DNA of 38,921 nt from CAYGVX01 sp964395545 (GCA_964395545.1 CAYNAW010000008.1:1-38921); one strand, 5' to 3'; shown: positions 21,584-30,009, counted from the first letter of the stretch. Notes: generated from the sequence alone by a model not told the origin. Numbers and translations: made by a program.

Positions 21584-21835
21584 ATGGCTGAAGTTAAGGT
21601 GTTCCTCGTAACTGGCGAAATAGCGAAGCCCAACATGAGAACAGCCTTCAAGAAAGAGATTCGAGCCCTAACGCCCGAGAACGCGAAGGAAACCGTGTAC
21701 GCAGAGTTGGGGAGCAAACACCGCGCCAAACGTTTCCACATAAGGATACTAAAAGTAGAAGAGGTTCCGCCTGAAAGCATCCAGAACCCCTTGATCAGGA
21801 AGCTGACCCTAGGAGAAGAACCCGATGTCGAATGA
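21584..21835 (+). CDS. rpl18a: Ribosomal protein L18Ae/LX (L20e)
   Basis: An 83-residue large-subunit protein of the archaeal LX family: 'EVKVFLVTGEI', 'RTAFKKEIRALTPENAKETV', 'ELGSKHRAKRFHIRILKVEE', with the conserved 'GSKH..KR..I.I'. ATG 21584 directly follows the aIF6 stop and the 3' end overlaps the prefoldin start by 11 bases, so translation is coupled. Confidence 0.95.
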   Translation: MAEVKVFLVTGEIAKPNMRTAFKKEIRALTPENAKETVYAELGSKHRAKRFHIRILKVEEVPPESIQNPLIRKLTLGEEPDVE

Positions 21836-22286
21836 CGAAGAAGTCTTTCGGAGACTGCTGACTGAGCTCAGAATCCTCGAGGGCACGGCGGAAACCCTGC
21901 AGAGCAGAGTAAACCTAGTGAACGCCGCGATGACGGAGCTCTCTTTTGCCTCTGCTACCATAGAGGGACTGGGGAATGAGAAGAAAGGCACTTCTCTGCT
22001 CGTGCCCATCGGAGGAGGCTCGTTCATCAAAGCCGAAGCAACAACCACCGAGACCCTGGTGGTAGGTATGGGCGCCGGCGTATCCGTGGAGAAGTCTCGG
22101 GAAGAGGCGAAGCAAATAGTGGACAAACGTATTGCAGAACTCGAGAAGTCCATGAATACGCTTCAACAGCAGGCGGGTCAAGTGATGGAGCGCATGCGCC
22201 TGGTGCGGCAGCAACTCGACGACGTGTCGCTGAGGCTGAGCAGGAAGGAAACTGCTGATGTTCGAAAAGCTGAAGGCAGGGCTTAG
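21825..22286 (+). CDS. pfdA: Prefoldin alpha subunit
   Basis: A 153-residue chaperone subunit. Two long coiled-coil helices (residues 5-45 and 90-145) flank a beta-hairpin part ('GTSLLVPIGGGSFIKAEATT', 'ETLVVGMGAGVSVEKSREE'), the normal alpha-subunit plan. Prefoldin holds nascent proteins and hands them to the thermosome. It overlaps L18Ae at its start and ftsY at its end by 29 bases, as is common in this block. Confidence 0.95.
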   Translation: MSNDEEVFRRLLTELRILEGTAETLQSRVNLVNAAMTELSFASATIEGLGNEKKGTSLLVPIGGGSFIKAEATTTETLVVGMGAGVSVEKSREEAKQIVDKRIAELEKSMNTLQQQAGQVMERMRLVRQQLDDVSLRLSRKETADVRKAEGRA

Positions 22287-23163
22287 CAGCCTAGTCAACA
22301 AGATAACCACGAGCGAGCTTAAGGCAAAGCAGCTCCAACCAGTTCTCTCCGACTTCAAACTAAGCCTTCTGGAAAACGACGTGGCCTTCCCAGTCGCCGA
22401 GCGCATATGCGGGGAGATGGAAAAGAGACTCGACGGTGTGGAAATTAAGCGGTTGGAAGACCGAAGAGAAGTCGTGAAGAAGAATCTACGAGAAGTCCTT
22501 CTGGAAATCTTGAACACGGGCAACAAGACAGACTTGTTGATGATGGCTGAAGAAAAACGCGAGAGAGGAGAACCTTTGGTCCTTGCCTTCGTCGGCATCA
22601 ACGGCACAGGAAAGACGACGAGTATCGCTAAAATCGCCAAGATGTTCATGAAGAAGGGATACACCGTTGTCCTCGCCTGCAGTGACACTTACCGGGCCGG
22701 CTCGATTGAGCAGTTGGAGGAGCATGCAAAGCGGCTAGGCGTTCGCGTCATCAAGCACCGGTACGGCGCTGATCCCGCCGCCGTCGCCTTCGACGCCATC
22801 AAACACGCGAAGGCCCATGGAGTGAACATTGTGCTCATCGACACGGCGGGACGCATTCAGACTGACAAGAATTTGATGAACGAGTTGGCAAAGGTTAAGC
22901 GTGTAGTTACGCCCGACTTCACCGTCCTCGTGGTCGACGCTCTGACTGGGAATGACGCGGTGATGCAGGCCGAGGAGTTCAACAGCACTGTTGGCATAGA
23001 TGGAACGATTCTGACAAAGGTGGATGCGGACGTGAAGGGCGGCTCAGCCCTAAGCGTTACCTACGTGACTGGTAAACCCATACTCTTCATCGGCGTGGGT
23101 CAGAGCTACGAGGACCTACAGCCCTTTGTTCCTGAGCGTTTTACACAGATGATATTGAAGTAG
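22258..23163 (+). CDS. ftsY: Signal recognition particle receptor FtsY
   Basis: A 301-residue SRP-GTPase. The N domain is residues 1-100; the G domain has G1 'GINGTGKTT' (113-121), 'DTYRAGSIEQL' (143-153), G3 'DTAGR' (195-199) and G4 'TKVD', with the C-terminal 'GGSALSVTYVTGKPILFIGV'. It lacks the long acidic A domain of bacterial FtsY, which is normal for short archaeal forms. It docks the SRP-ribosome complex at the membrane. ATG 22258 lies inside the prefoldin gene. The downstream neighbour is convergent. Confidence 0.96.
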   Translation: MFEKLKAGLSSLVNKITTSELKAKQLQPVLSDFKLSLLENDVAFPVAERICGEMEKRLDGVEIKRLEDRREVVKKNLREVLLEILNTGNKTDLLMMAEEKRERGEPLVLAFVGINGTGKTTSIAKIAKMFMKKGYTVVLACSDTYRAGSIEQLEEHAKRLGVRVIKHRYGADPAAVAFDAIKHAKAHGVNIVLIDTAGRIQTDKNLMNELAKVKRVVTPDFTVLVVDALTGNDAVMQAEEFNSTVGIDGTILTKVDADVKGGSALSVTYVTGKPILFIGVGQSYEDLQPFVPERFTQMILK

Positions 23164-23231
23164 AGAAGACGTGGACCTGCTTAGCCAGCATCCGTGCGTA
23201 GTTGACTCTGTTGGAACTCGAGGGGAGTTGC

Positions 23232-24386
23232 TTATCGAGGCTTCGAAAGGGCTCGGTTGCTTGAGAGAGCAAAGAGGGGAATGAGGAGTAGCGAGGCGAC
23301 TCCTAGGACCGTGAAATAGGGCGCATAGTCATGTGCAGTGATGAAGAGGTATGTGGGAACTAGGTTGAAGACTCTGCCCGCCATCAACCCAACTTCCATC
23401 ATCACCAAGATGCTTGCATGATACTTTCTCTCGAAAAAGTCTCCATACAGGGCTGGCCAAGAAAGGGCGAAGGCACTCGCAAAGCCCGAGACTATCGAGA
23501 GCACCACAATCTCCAGCATGTTGGTAACCTGGGTAAGCATGAAATACCAAGCTGCGTAAAGCACTGCGCTGATGATGGCGAACTCTACACGTGTCCTTTT
23601 CACGTCGGAAATTCGGCAGATCACGACAGTTATGACTGCTATAACAAACGAGCTGGCCGCGACTACAAGACCCATGTTCAAGATCGTGGTAGAAACGCTG
23701 TAGACAAAGAGGGGGTAAGCAATCCAGTAGGATTCTGACATGCCGAAGAGGACGAAGGCTAGCATGAAAATCGCGAACATCAGGTTCTTCGGAATCGCAA
23801 GCCTCTGAGTTTCAGGCTGGTAACGGATCCTCAGAGAAAACAGGAAGGCAAGGAGATAGAGGATGATTGAGAAGGCAAAGAGGGCAACAAACCCGAAGGC
23901 TTCAATGACATATCCTCCGATCGCTGGGCTCACTATCCCTGTTATAGAGGGAATGGTCACGGAGAAGAAGCTCATCATCACCGCTCGCTTGTCCACGTCG
24001 CTGAGCCTGAAGAGGAGAAGGTTAAAGCTTGGCCAGAAGGTTGCTATGCCGAGGCCATAAGTTAAGCCTAGGAAAACGGGGTTTTTGACGTAGATTAGGG
24101 CAACGTAGAAGAGCAGGGTAAAGAGGATGCCGAGACTCAGTATTCGCTCGAAATTCCTTGTCGCTTTCAGTAGGACAGTGGGCAGCAGCCCAATGACTAG
24201 GAACGTAAGCGACAGGACTACGATGATTTCATGGATGCTGAACCCCACGTCTCTCAGGTAGAGTGGCAGAAAAGTGCCCGTGAGTTGGGTGGCGAAGAAG
24301 AAGACTGTGACAGTGACTGCTAGGGCTTTCGTCGAGTCTGTGGGTATCAGGTTGCCCAAGTGGAATCGAGAATTCAGACGGGTCAT
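23232..24386 (-). CDS. Major facilitator superfamily transporter coupled to a carbamoyltransferase
   Basis: A 384-residue membrane protein with about 12 hydrophobic helices. The second helix region has 'LTGTFLPLYLRDVGFSIHEI', and later loops show weak MFS signatures ('RISDVKRTRVEFAIISAV', 'GDFFERKYHASILVMMEVGL'). Its ATG overlaps the end of the carbamoyltransferase gene in an ATGA arrangement, so the two are translated together. It may import or export the substrate or product of that enzyme, for instance an amino acid or carbamoylated amino acid; the sequence does not show which. Confidence 0.85.
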   Translation of the reverse strand: MTRLNSRFHLGNLIPTDSTKALAVTVTVFFFATQLTGTFLPLYLRDVGFSIHEIIVVLSLTFLVIGLLPTVLLKATRNFERILSLGILFTLLFYVALIYVKNPVFLGLTYGLGIATFWPSFNLLLFRLSDVDKRAVMMSFFSVTIPSITGIVSPAIGGYVIEAFGFVALFAFSIILYLLAFLFSLRIRYQPETQRLAIPKNLMFAIFMLAFVLFGMSESYWIAYPLFVYSVSTTILNMGLVVAASSFVIAVITVVICRISDVKRTRVEFAIISAVLYAAWYFMLTQVTNMLEIVVLSIVSGFASAFALSWPALYGDFFERKYHASILVMMEVGLMAGRVFNLVPTYLFITAHDYAPYFTVLGVASLLLIPLFALSSNRALSKPR

Positions 24387-25300
24387 ACCTTGTCCAAGAG
24401 CTTCAGCAGTATCGCTTTCTCGCTGTGCAGCCTGTTTTCGGCTTGGTCGAATATCACGCTGTTGGGCGCCTCTACCATTGCAGCGTCTATCTCGTAACCT
24501 CGGTGAATAGGCATGTCATGCATGACAAGGGCTTGGCTGCCTTCCACGAGTTGACTGTTGATTTGGTAGGGTAGCATCTGCTTGATGCGTTTCTCCTTCT
24601 CTTCCTTGAATTTCGGGTCGAGGAACAACTCCATGTCGATCCAGGTGTCCGTGTAGACTACGTCAACGTCTTTCACGGCTTCTTTGGCGTCGAGCGTCAG
24701 AGTGTGCAGCCCCGTTTTCTGAGCCTTCTCGAGCAGCTCGTTGTCTCTTGCCGGCTCGTGCATGATGGGCGTGACGGTTGTGATGTGCATTCCGGTCATC
24801 GTGCAGGCTTCGATGAGGGAGTTGCAGACGTTGTTGTGGACGCCTATGTAGACTAGTTTCAAGCCCTTCAATCTGCCCTTGTGCTCCTTGACGGTCATGA
24901 GGTCAGCGATGGCTTGACAGGGATGGTATTTCTCGTCACAGCCGTTAATGACAGGTACGCGTGAGGCTGACGCCATCTTTGCCAGGTCAGCGTTCTTCTT
25001 GAGCCTCGCCATGATGCAGTCGACGTTGCGTGAGAGATACTTCACCTCGTCACCTAGGTCTGCCATCGCGAGTTGGGTCGTCAACCAGTCTATGTAGAGA
25101 GCATGTCCTCCCAGCTGAGTCATAGCTACTTCGAAGGAGACTCGTGTGCGGGTAGATGTTTTCTGAAAGATCATGGCTAGGGAGTTGCCCTGCAGGGCCG
25201 TCTGATACTTTTCAGGGCTCTTCTTTACCTCGATCGCCTTGTCGATTAGGAATTCAACTTCTTCTGATGTCCAGTCTTTGAAGCTTATCAAGTGCCTCAT
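24383..25300 (-). CDS. Ornithine carbamoyltransferase-family enzyme with altered substrate motifs
   Basis: A 305-residue transcarbamylase. The carbamoyl-phosphate site is intact: 'KTSTRTRVSFE' (47-57) and His126-Pro-Cys-Gln129 ('YHPCQAIADLMT'). The amino-acid side is not standard. The 'D.W.SMG' loop of ornithine enzymes reads Asp218-Thr-Trp-Ile-Asp-Met-Glu, with Asp222 where Ser is expected. The 'HCLP' motif is 'HDMP' (261-264), so the catalytic-region Cys is Asp. The C-terminal 'AENRLHSEKAI' is as in the family. It may be a divergent OTC or use another amine substrate. It is co-translated with an MFS transporter. A TATA-like CTTATATCC (minus strand, about 25337-25346) lies 40 bases upstream of ATG 25300. 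Confidence 0.85.
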   Translation of the reverse strand: MRHLISFKDWTSEEVEFLIDKAIEVKKSPEKYQTALQGNSLAMIFQKTSTRTRVSFEVAMTQLGGHALYIDWLTTQLAMADLGDEVKYLSRNVDCIMARLKKNADLAKMASASRVPVINGCDEKYHPCQAIADLMTVKEHKGRLKGLKLVYIGVHNNVCNSLIEACTMTGMHITTVTPIMHEPARDNELLEKAQKTGLHTLTLDAKEAVKDVDVVYTDTWIDMELFLDPKFKEEKEKRIKQMLPYQINSQLVEGSQALVMHDMPIHRGYEIDAAMVEAPNSVIFDQAENRLHSEKAILLKLLDKV

Positions 25301-25408
25301 ACTTCGGCATCCAGCCTTTCACATCAAGCCAGACTTTGCGGATATAAGCCTTATGGAAACCCTTAAACCCTTTCGGCTTGTTTGAAGGAAGAGTTGGGAG
25401 CGCGGCAC

Positions 25409-26227
25409 ATGATTCTCTTGGTGGCTTCCACGAGAGACGTGGCAGGCGTCAACATCAAGCAGCAACTGCTGCGTCACTACAACTTTGAAGAGACCGCAGA
25501 GAAGTTCCACGACAACACAGTCTACAGCATGAAAGCTGTCGGCGAAGAGGTCCAGCTAGTGACGATCAAGGAAGAGCCAATTTTTTACCAAACCATCACA
25601 GACCATTTCAGCCCACGATTCATAGTCTACGTTTCACGTCACAGTAGCAAGAGCGGTACCCCAACACTCTCCGTTCACACTCCGGGCAACCTTGGAAGAG
25701 CAGAGAAGGGCGGCATACCGAGAAAAGTATCGATTGCGCCAGCGACCGCCATGAAAGTAGCGTTGCTGGAGATGGCGAACCAGAGGGAAACATTGGGCTT
25801 AGACTACGAGGTTTCCTACGAGTGCACCCATCATGGGCCATCGCTCGACGTAGCGACGATGTTTGCGGAACTGGGAAGCTCGCCGGCTCAGTGGAAGGAC
25901 ACGAAAGCCGCGGAAGCCATCGCCCACGCGACTATCGCCTCGATCACGAGACACCCGGAAGTTGCGACAGTAGCAGTCGGCATTGGCGGTCCACATTACA
26001 GCGAGAAGTTCACACGGATGACGCTAGAAGGTGCATTCGCCTTCGGTCACATCATCCCTAAGTATGCCATTTCGCAAGTCGATGCGGAAGTCATTAGGCA
26101 ATGTATAGAGCGGACAGTGGAAAGAGTTGAAGCCGCGGTGCTGGATTGGAAGGGAATCGCTGCTACCGACAAGGCGGAACTCATGAAAGCCTTGGACGAG
26201 GTTGCAGTGCCCACGCAGAAAGCTTAG
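25409..26227 (+). CDS. dtdA: D-aminoacyl-tRNA deacylase, archaeal/plant DTD2 type
   Basis: A 272-residue enzyme that removes D-amino acids mischarged on tRNA. DTD2/GEK1 motifs are clear: 'YVSRHSSKSGTPTLSVHTPG', 'SYECTHHGPSLD' and 'VAVGIGGPHYSEKFTR', with conserved His residues that form the active site of this zinc-dependent family. ATG 25409 is preferred over the TTG 27 bases earlier, because 'MILLVASTRDVAG' is the natural first strand. A TATA-like CCTTAAACC (about 25362-25370) lies 40 bases upstream. It is divergent from the carbamoyltransferase and followed by a tRNA-Gly gene on the opposite strand. Confidence 0.95.
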   Translation: MILLVASTRDVAGVNIKQQLLRHYNFEETAEKFHDNTVYSMKAVGEEVQLVTIKEEPIFYQTITDHFSPRFIVYVSRHSSKSGTPTLSVHTPGNLGRAEKGGIPRKVSIAPATAMKVALLEMANQRETLGLDYEVSYECTHHGPSLDVATMFAELGSSPAQWKDTKAAEAIAHATIASITRHPEVATVAVGIGGPHYSEKFTRMTLEGAFAFGHIIPKYAISQVDAEVIRQCIERTVERVEAAVLDWKGIAATDKAELMKALDEVAVPTQKA

Positions 26228-26239
26228 AATTGATCATGG

Positions 26240-26314
26240 TGCGGCCACCGGGATTTGAACCCGGGTCCCCAGCGTGGCAGGCTGACGTCCTAGACCAGGC
26301 TAGACTATAGCCGC
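26240..26314 (-). tRNA. tRNA-Gly (GCC anticodon)
   Basis: A complete cloverleaf reads on the minus strand: acceptor GCGGCTA paired with TGGCCGC (one G-U), D arm GTCT...GGAC, anticodon stem TCAGC/GCTGG around the loop CTGCCAC (anticodon GCC), and a T arm CCGGG/CCCGG with the loop TTCAAAT. The discriminator base is A. CCA is encoded in part (the sequence continues CCA-like as CCATG). There is no intron. A TATA-like GATAAACTT lies about 30 bases upstream on its strand. Confidence 0.95.
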
Positions 26315-26388
26315 ACTTGTCTTCTATTGGGCATACTACAAGTTTATCTACTGCTCTTAAAATCTTTCTGAAAGGCGGGTGTTCATTG

Positions 26389-26919
26389 ATGGTTTACAAG
26401 GCGGTCAAGCTGAAGAATGGACAAGCTGCAGAACTTGACTGGCTAGCGCCAGAAGACTTGCCGGAAGTCGTGGACGCGCTCAACAGCGTCATCCGCGAAG
26501 GCAAATACCTCTTCATGAACAACGAGATAACAGACATGAAAAAGGAACGAAAATGGTTCGCACGCGGCACAGAATCGGGAATGCTCTACCTCGTCGCGAG
26601 GGTTGACCGCAAACTTGTCGGAGGTGCAAGCATCCATCCGCGCACGGACAAAGGGGCACATACTGCCGAGTTCGGCATCTACATTCGCGACGGTTACCGC
26701 GACCTTGGACTGGGAACAACGCTGACTAGGATGTTCATCGACATCGCCAAGAAACGTGGAATCGAGATTCTTCAGCTTTCCGTCCACGCCACGAACGAGA
26801 GGGCTTTTCATATCTACAAGAAGTGCGGATACAAGGAGTGCGGGAGACTGACCCGCGACGTGAAATTCCTCGATGGGACCTACAGCGACAGAATACTGAT
26901 GGAGCTGCCCTTAGAATAG
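26389..26919 (+). CDS. GNAT-family N-acetyltransferase
   Basis: A 176-residue acetyl-CoA-dependent acetyltransferase. The fold elements are 'YLVARVDRKLVGGASIHP' (strands 2-4), 'TAEFGIYIRDGYRDLGLGTT', with Arg-Asp-Leu-Gly-Leu-Gly as the pyrophosphate-binding loop, and 'LSVHATNERAFHIYKKCGYK', the usual C-terminal motif. The acceptor is unknown; it could be a protein N-terminus, polyamine or drug. ATG 26389 follows a purine-rich stretch (AAAGGCGGG); earlier in-frame starts would overlap the tRNA-Gly promoter. A TATA-like CTTAAAATC is about 30 bases upstream. Confidence 0.9.
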   Translation: MVYKAVKLKNGQAAELDWLAPEDLPEVVDALNSVIREGKYLFMNNEITDMKKERKWFARGTESGMLYLVARVDRKLVGGASIHPRTDKGAHTAEFGIYIRDGYRDLGLGTTLTRMFIDIAKKRGIEILQLSVHATNERAFHIYKKCGYKECGRLTRDVKFLDGTYSDRILMELPLE

Positions 26920-26921
26920 GG

Positions 26922-27060
26922 CATCAATCGTGTCCAGTTGAAGCTGCCCGTGAGCACGACGGCACCGTCGACGTCATGACCTTGTTGTGCATGTAGTCCG
27001 AGTTCGTGTCGTTGCGCACCGCTACGCCCGCGTCCGCCAGTCGCCACGCGCGTTTCACAG
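26922..27060 (-). pseudogene. Fragment of a phospholipase D (HKD) superfamily nuclease
   Basis: On the minus strand the sequence reads 'RAWRLADAGVAVRNDTNSDY' then 'MHNKVMT' (from 26992), and after a one-base slip near 26971 continues 'VDGAVVLTGSFNWTRLMP'. Joined, this is a canonical HKD motif (H-x-K-x4-D-x6-GS-x-N) of the Nuc/PLD endonuclease group, including the typical 'AG..V..D......MHNK' lead-in. There is no start, the upstream part is not open, and the frame is broken, so it is the relic of a gene. It lies between the GNAT gene and the tRNA-Phe duplication, which marks this as an accessory region. Confidence 0.7.
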
Positions 27061-27357
27061 AACAGCAGTCAAAAACGCTGAGGAACTATTGACTAAGGCG
27101 GAGCAATGAAACGTCAAATCTAATCCAACCCGCTAACCCTCAGCTGCGATAACTACGATCAAAGCTGACAGCCGCCCTATTCGATCTAATCTTCTACAGA
27201 AGATTCGGCTTACCCCCAAAGTACATGAAGGTGCCGAGGGCCGGGTTTGAACCCGCGACCAGTGGAGACATCTCCCGCAAACCCCCCTTTTTTATGGAAT
27301 ACATCAATATCACATGATAATGTTTATCCATGGCAGCGGCAAAACTATTAACATAGT
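27061..27357. other. Non-coding gap holding the distal repeat of the tRNA-bounded segment
   Basis: No gene can be supported. The stretch holds the displaced tRNA-Phe end (27230-27259) and an AT-rich run that leads into the radical SAM gene. A minus-strand open frame here owes its 'SPLVAGSNPALGT' translation to the tRNA fragment. Confidence 0.5.
27230..27259. repeat. Displaced 3' end of tRNA-Phe, attL/attR-like direct repeat
   Basis: Thirty bases match the 3' end of the intact tRNA-Phe gene (30368-30397) with one mismatch, including 24 identical bases in a row covering the end of CCA, the acceptor 3' strand and the T loop. The rest of the tRNA is missing. The single change (C for G at 27254) breaks a pair of the T stem, as expected of a non-functional copy. 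The arrangement fits site-specific integration at the tRNA 3' end. Confidence 0.75.
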
Positions 27358-28920
27358 ATGCACATTGCGAGTGGCATGCTCTCAAGAAACGTTGCCTCTC
27401 ACCAGGCTCGAGGAGTCCCAATTGTTCTCACCGGATCAGCAACCGACATGAGCGACTTCAAACTCAGTCCTTTTCGAGCATTCTTAGGAGGGTTCCCAAC
27501 AGGCATTATCCCGAGGATCCTGCTGAGAAAATATTGGTACCCTCCAGTACCCGAAAATGGGGATGGCACTGCCAAATATGCGCCTTATGGAGTGCGAAAA
27601 ATTGAAGCCGTACTAACTAGGGAATTTGGCGTGCAGAATGTTGCAGTCGTACATCCGGATAATCTAGAAATGGTTGTAGGATCAAATACGAAAGTCATCG
27701 GAATATCTTCTATGGAGCCGGCCGGAACAGGTTTTGTCAGCCGAACCTACACATCATTTGTGGGCTTTGGCGGAGAACCGCTGGCGGCTGCTGAGTTCAG
27801 AGAGCTAGTAAACAAGCCATTTCTGCGAAAATGGGGTGCTAAAATAATTCTTGGGGGTCCAGGTGCATGGCAGATCCATGAAGCAGAACTGCAGAAGAAA
27901 TACGGCATAGATTGCATTGTAATGGGTGAGGGTGAAAAGTCAGCTTCGAAGATTTTTCGCATGGCTCTCAATAACGAGGAACTCCCACCAGTAGTTAAAA
28001 CCGAGTCTCCTGACCCTGAAGAAATTCCCTGTATTATGCATCCATCCATTTTTGGTGTCGTAGAAATCATGCGCGGTTGTGGACGTGGTTGCAGTTTTTG
28101 TTCGCCGACTCAGAGAGAACGTTATTCATTTCCTCTAAGGCACATCTTGAAAGAAGTAGAATTGAATGCGAGGAATGGCACGCAAATGATCACTTTGGGC
28201 GGTGAAGACCTGTTTTTGTACCAGTCCAAAGGGAAGTTTCTGCCGAATCGTGAAGCAATTGTAGAATTGGTTGAATCGGTTGCCGCTGTTCCTGGAGTCG
28301 AGTACATTCAACCTGCTCATGCGTCGTTAGCCCCCATTGTCTTTGATCCTGAGACGGTTGAAGAGATTGGGCCGATTCTTCTTGAGAAATCTCGGTGGGT
28401 TTCAAATGGCATCAAGCATAACTCGGTCGAAATCGGCATAGAGACTGGCAGCATTCGACTTATGAAAGAATACATGAAAGGAAAGATGCTGCCGTACAAG
28501 CCCGAAGAGTGGCATGACGTCGTGACAAAGGGACTCGAGATTCTAAATGAGAATAGTATTTGGCCATTGGCAACGTTAATCATTGGTCTGCCCAATGAAA
28601 CTCAGAAAGATACGATCGCAACGCTTGAACTATTAGACAGATTAAAACGTCGCAAAGCATTCTATGTGCCCTTGTTGTTTACTTCAGAAGAAGAATGCAA
28701 GCTCAGGGAAACACGACACATGGATTTGAATGGTTTAACGCCACTGCAATGGGAGCTTATAGCCACATGCTGGGAACGCAACATAAAGGTTTTCGTTTCA
28801 AAGAGCCTTCAATGGAAGATGCGCCTTGCTGCAATGATTGCCTATGCTTTGTATTATCGATGGAAGCATGGCAGAAAAGTTTTACGACCAATAATGAAAT
28901 TTTCAGGATGGAACGGATAG
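27358..28920 (+). CDS. B12-binding-domain radical SAM protein inside the tRNA-flanked element
   Basis: A 520-residue enzyme. The N-terminal half resembles a cobalamin-binding Rossmann-like domain ('VVHPDNLEM', 'VIGISSMEP', 'AKIILGGPGAWQI', 'GIDCIVMGEGEKSA'). The radical SAM cluster is Cys241-x3-Cys245-x2-Cys248 ('MRGCGRGCSFCSP'), followed by 'QMITLGGEDLFLY' and 'NSVEIGIETGSIRLMKEYMK', typical of the barrel. No His appears in a DxHxxG cobalamin motif, as is common in this class. Members methylate or rearrange lipids, cofactors or peptides; the substrate here is unknown. ATG 27358 is used, but homology of 'VLTGSATDMSDF' to the family N-terminus suggests the true start may lie up to 20 residues later. 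Downstream are relics only. Confidence 0.85.
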   Translation: MHIASGMLSRNVASHQARGVPIVLTGSATDMSDFKLSPFRAFLGGFPTGIIPRILLRKYWYPPVPENGDGTAKYAPYGVRKIEAVLTREFGVQNVAVVHPDNLEMVVGSNTKVIGISSMEPAGTGFVSRTYTSFVGFGGEPLAAAEFRELVNKPFLRKWGAKIILGGPGAWQIHEAELQKKYGIDCIVMGEGEKSASKIFRMALNNEELPPVVKTESPDPEEIPCIMHPSIFGVVEIMRGCGRGCSFCSPTQRERYSFPLRHILKEVELNARNGTQMITLGGEDLFLYQSKGKFLPNREAIVELVESVAAVPGVEYIQPAHASLAPIVFDPETVEEIGPILLEKSRWVSNGIKHNSVEIGIETGSIRLMKEYMKGKMLPYKPEEWHDVVTKGLEILNENSIWPLATLIIGLPNETQKDTIATLELLDRLKRRKAFYVPLLFTSEEECKLRETRHMDLNGLTPLQWELIATCWERNIKVFVSKSLQWKMRLAAMIAYALYYRWKHGRKVLRPIMKFSGWNG

Positions 28921-28973
28921 TGTCCAATGCGCGTGGGCATGCGTGTGTCCTTATGTGACGGGTGGGAGAGTAA

Positions 28974-29728
28974 GTGACAAGGGCGAAGAGGAAACGAGGT
29001 TACAGACGAGGGCATTCAGTGGCACTGCTTGTGGGTTTTGAGGAGCACCGTGCAGTTTTGTGGCGAGTATTCAGCAATGTAGCAAAACAGCACCGTACAT
29101 TGGAGATTGGTGGAAGGAGGACAGACAAGAAGGCCCTGTATAATTTTCACGAATCTATGATCGACGCGTTGAGCCGTTGCTTGAGGAAGGGGTAAGAAGC
29201 GTCATAGTCACAGCTCCAATGAGAACTACTTACGCCGCAGACTTCATGGACCATGTGCAAAGACACCACTCATATCTACTTCGATCCAAGCGGCAGAATA
29301 GGGCAGCTTTCGCCGAGCTAGTTGGCTCTGCTGACCAGTCTCATAATGTAGCGGAACTGGTGAAAACCAAGGATTTTCGCAGATTAATCGCAGAGACGAC
29401 CTCTCGAGAAGCTGATCACATTGTGGATGAATTGGATGAGCGTCTTTTCGGAATCAGCAGTAACTCGGTAGTCCTATAGACCCTAAGGGAAATCGAGGAC
29501 ATGGTATATAGCCCAAAAGGACAGAACAACCTGAGAATGAGCCATTTGATGCTCACAGACAAGTATCTTACCTTCAGCAAGGATAAGGACAAGGTTCATA
29601 GGCTTCTGCAGATCGCGAAGAATAGAAAAGTGAAGACAAGAGTAGTCAACGCGGAAACCTCAGCAGGCAAACGGATCAGCCAATTCGGCGGCATAGTTTT
29701 CTTCACTATAAGCCAACCTCAGCAATGA
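28974..29728 (+). pseudogene. Broken eRF1/Pelota-like gene (one frameshift, one in-frame TAG)
   Basis: Three adjacent reading frames join into one protein of about 250 residues. Part 1, from GTG 28974, reads 'RRGHSVALLVGFEEHRAVLW' to 'LYNFHESMIDA'. Restoring one G near 29168 continues it as 'VEPLLEEGVRSVIVTAP' into the frame ending at 29479. There a TAG interrupts an otherwise continuous frame, which resumes 'TLREIEDMVYSPKGQ' and 'LMLTDKYL', ending 'RVVNAETSAGKRISQFGGIV'. That last piece matches the C-terminal domain of Pelota/eRF1-type proteins ('E...G..L..LGGI.A'). The GGQ loop of true release factors is absent, so it belongs with the Vms1-like/eRF1-like families. The gene follows the radical SAM gene by 53 bases. 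It is probably dead. Confidence 0.7.
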
Positions 29729-30009
29729 TGGTTAATGCGCACGTGAAGGAAAGAGATATACAACCGGAGTGCGCGCGCATTGTGCTGGCGTATTCGAAAA
29801 GGGGATTAACCAACTGCCTTGCTTCATCCAAAAAGCGCCTCGGTTTCTATTTTGCAGCGAAATTTGCCAGCCAAGAATCACATGTAAGTTGGGGACCCAA
29901 AGCGTCTCCTCAAAAGGAAATAGAGTGTTTCCAACGATTCAACCCTGTAGCAGACTGACAGGCACCAGCTCAATGCATGCAAGCATTTGTGGTGTATGAA
30001 TATAGCTAT
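29729..30009. other. Unassigned stretch within the tRNA-flanked element
   Basis: A 77-codon plus-strand frame (29725-29958) overlaps the end of the broken eRF1-like gene. Its translation has no recognisable motif and no clear ribosome-binding site. I see no dependable gene here; it may be decayed sequence. Confidence 0.3.

Noticed and set aside
27194..27421. Minus-strand frame with 'SPLVAGSNPALGT'
   Set aside because: The phrase is a translation of the tRNA-Phe 3' fragment, a common artefact, and the rest has no recognisable domain.
29474..29482. In-frame TAG as a possible pyrrolysine codon
   Set aside because: A frameshift in the same gene upstream makes decay the simpler reading, and no pyrrolysine genes are in the window.
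29725..29958. 77-codon plus-strand frame
   Set aside because: No motif, no clear start signals, overlap with the broken eRF1-like gene.
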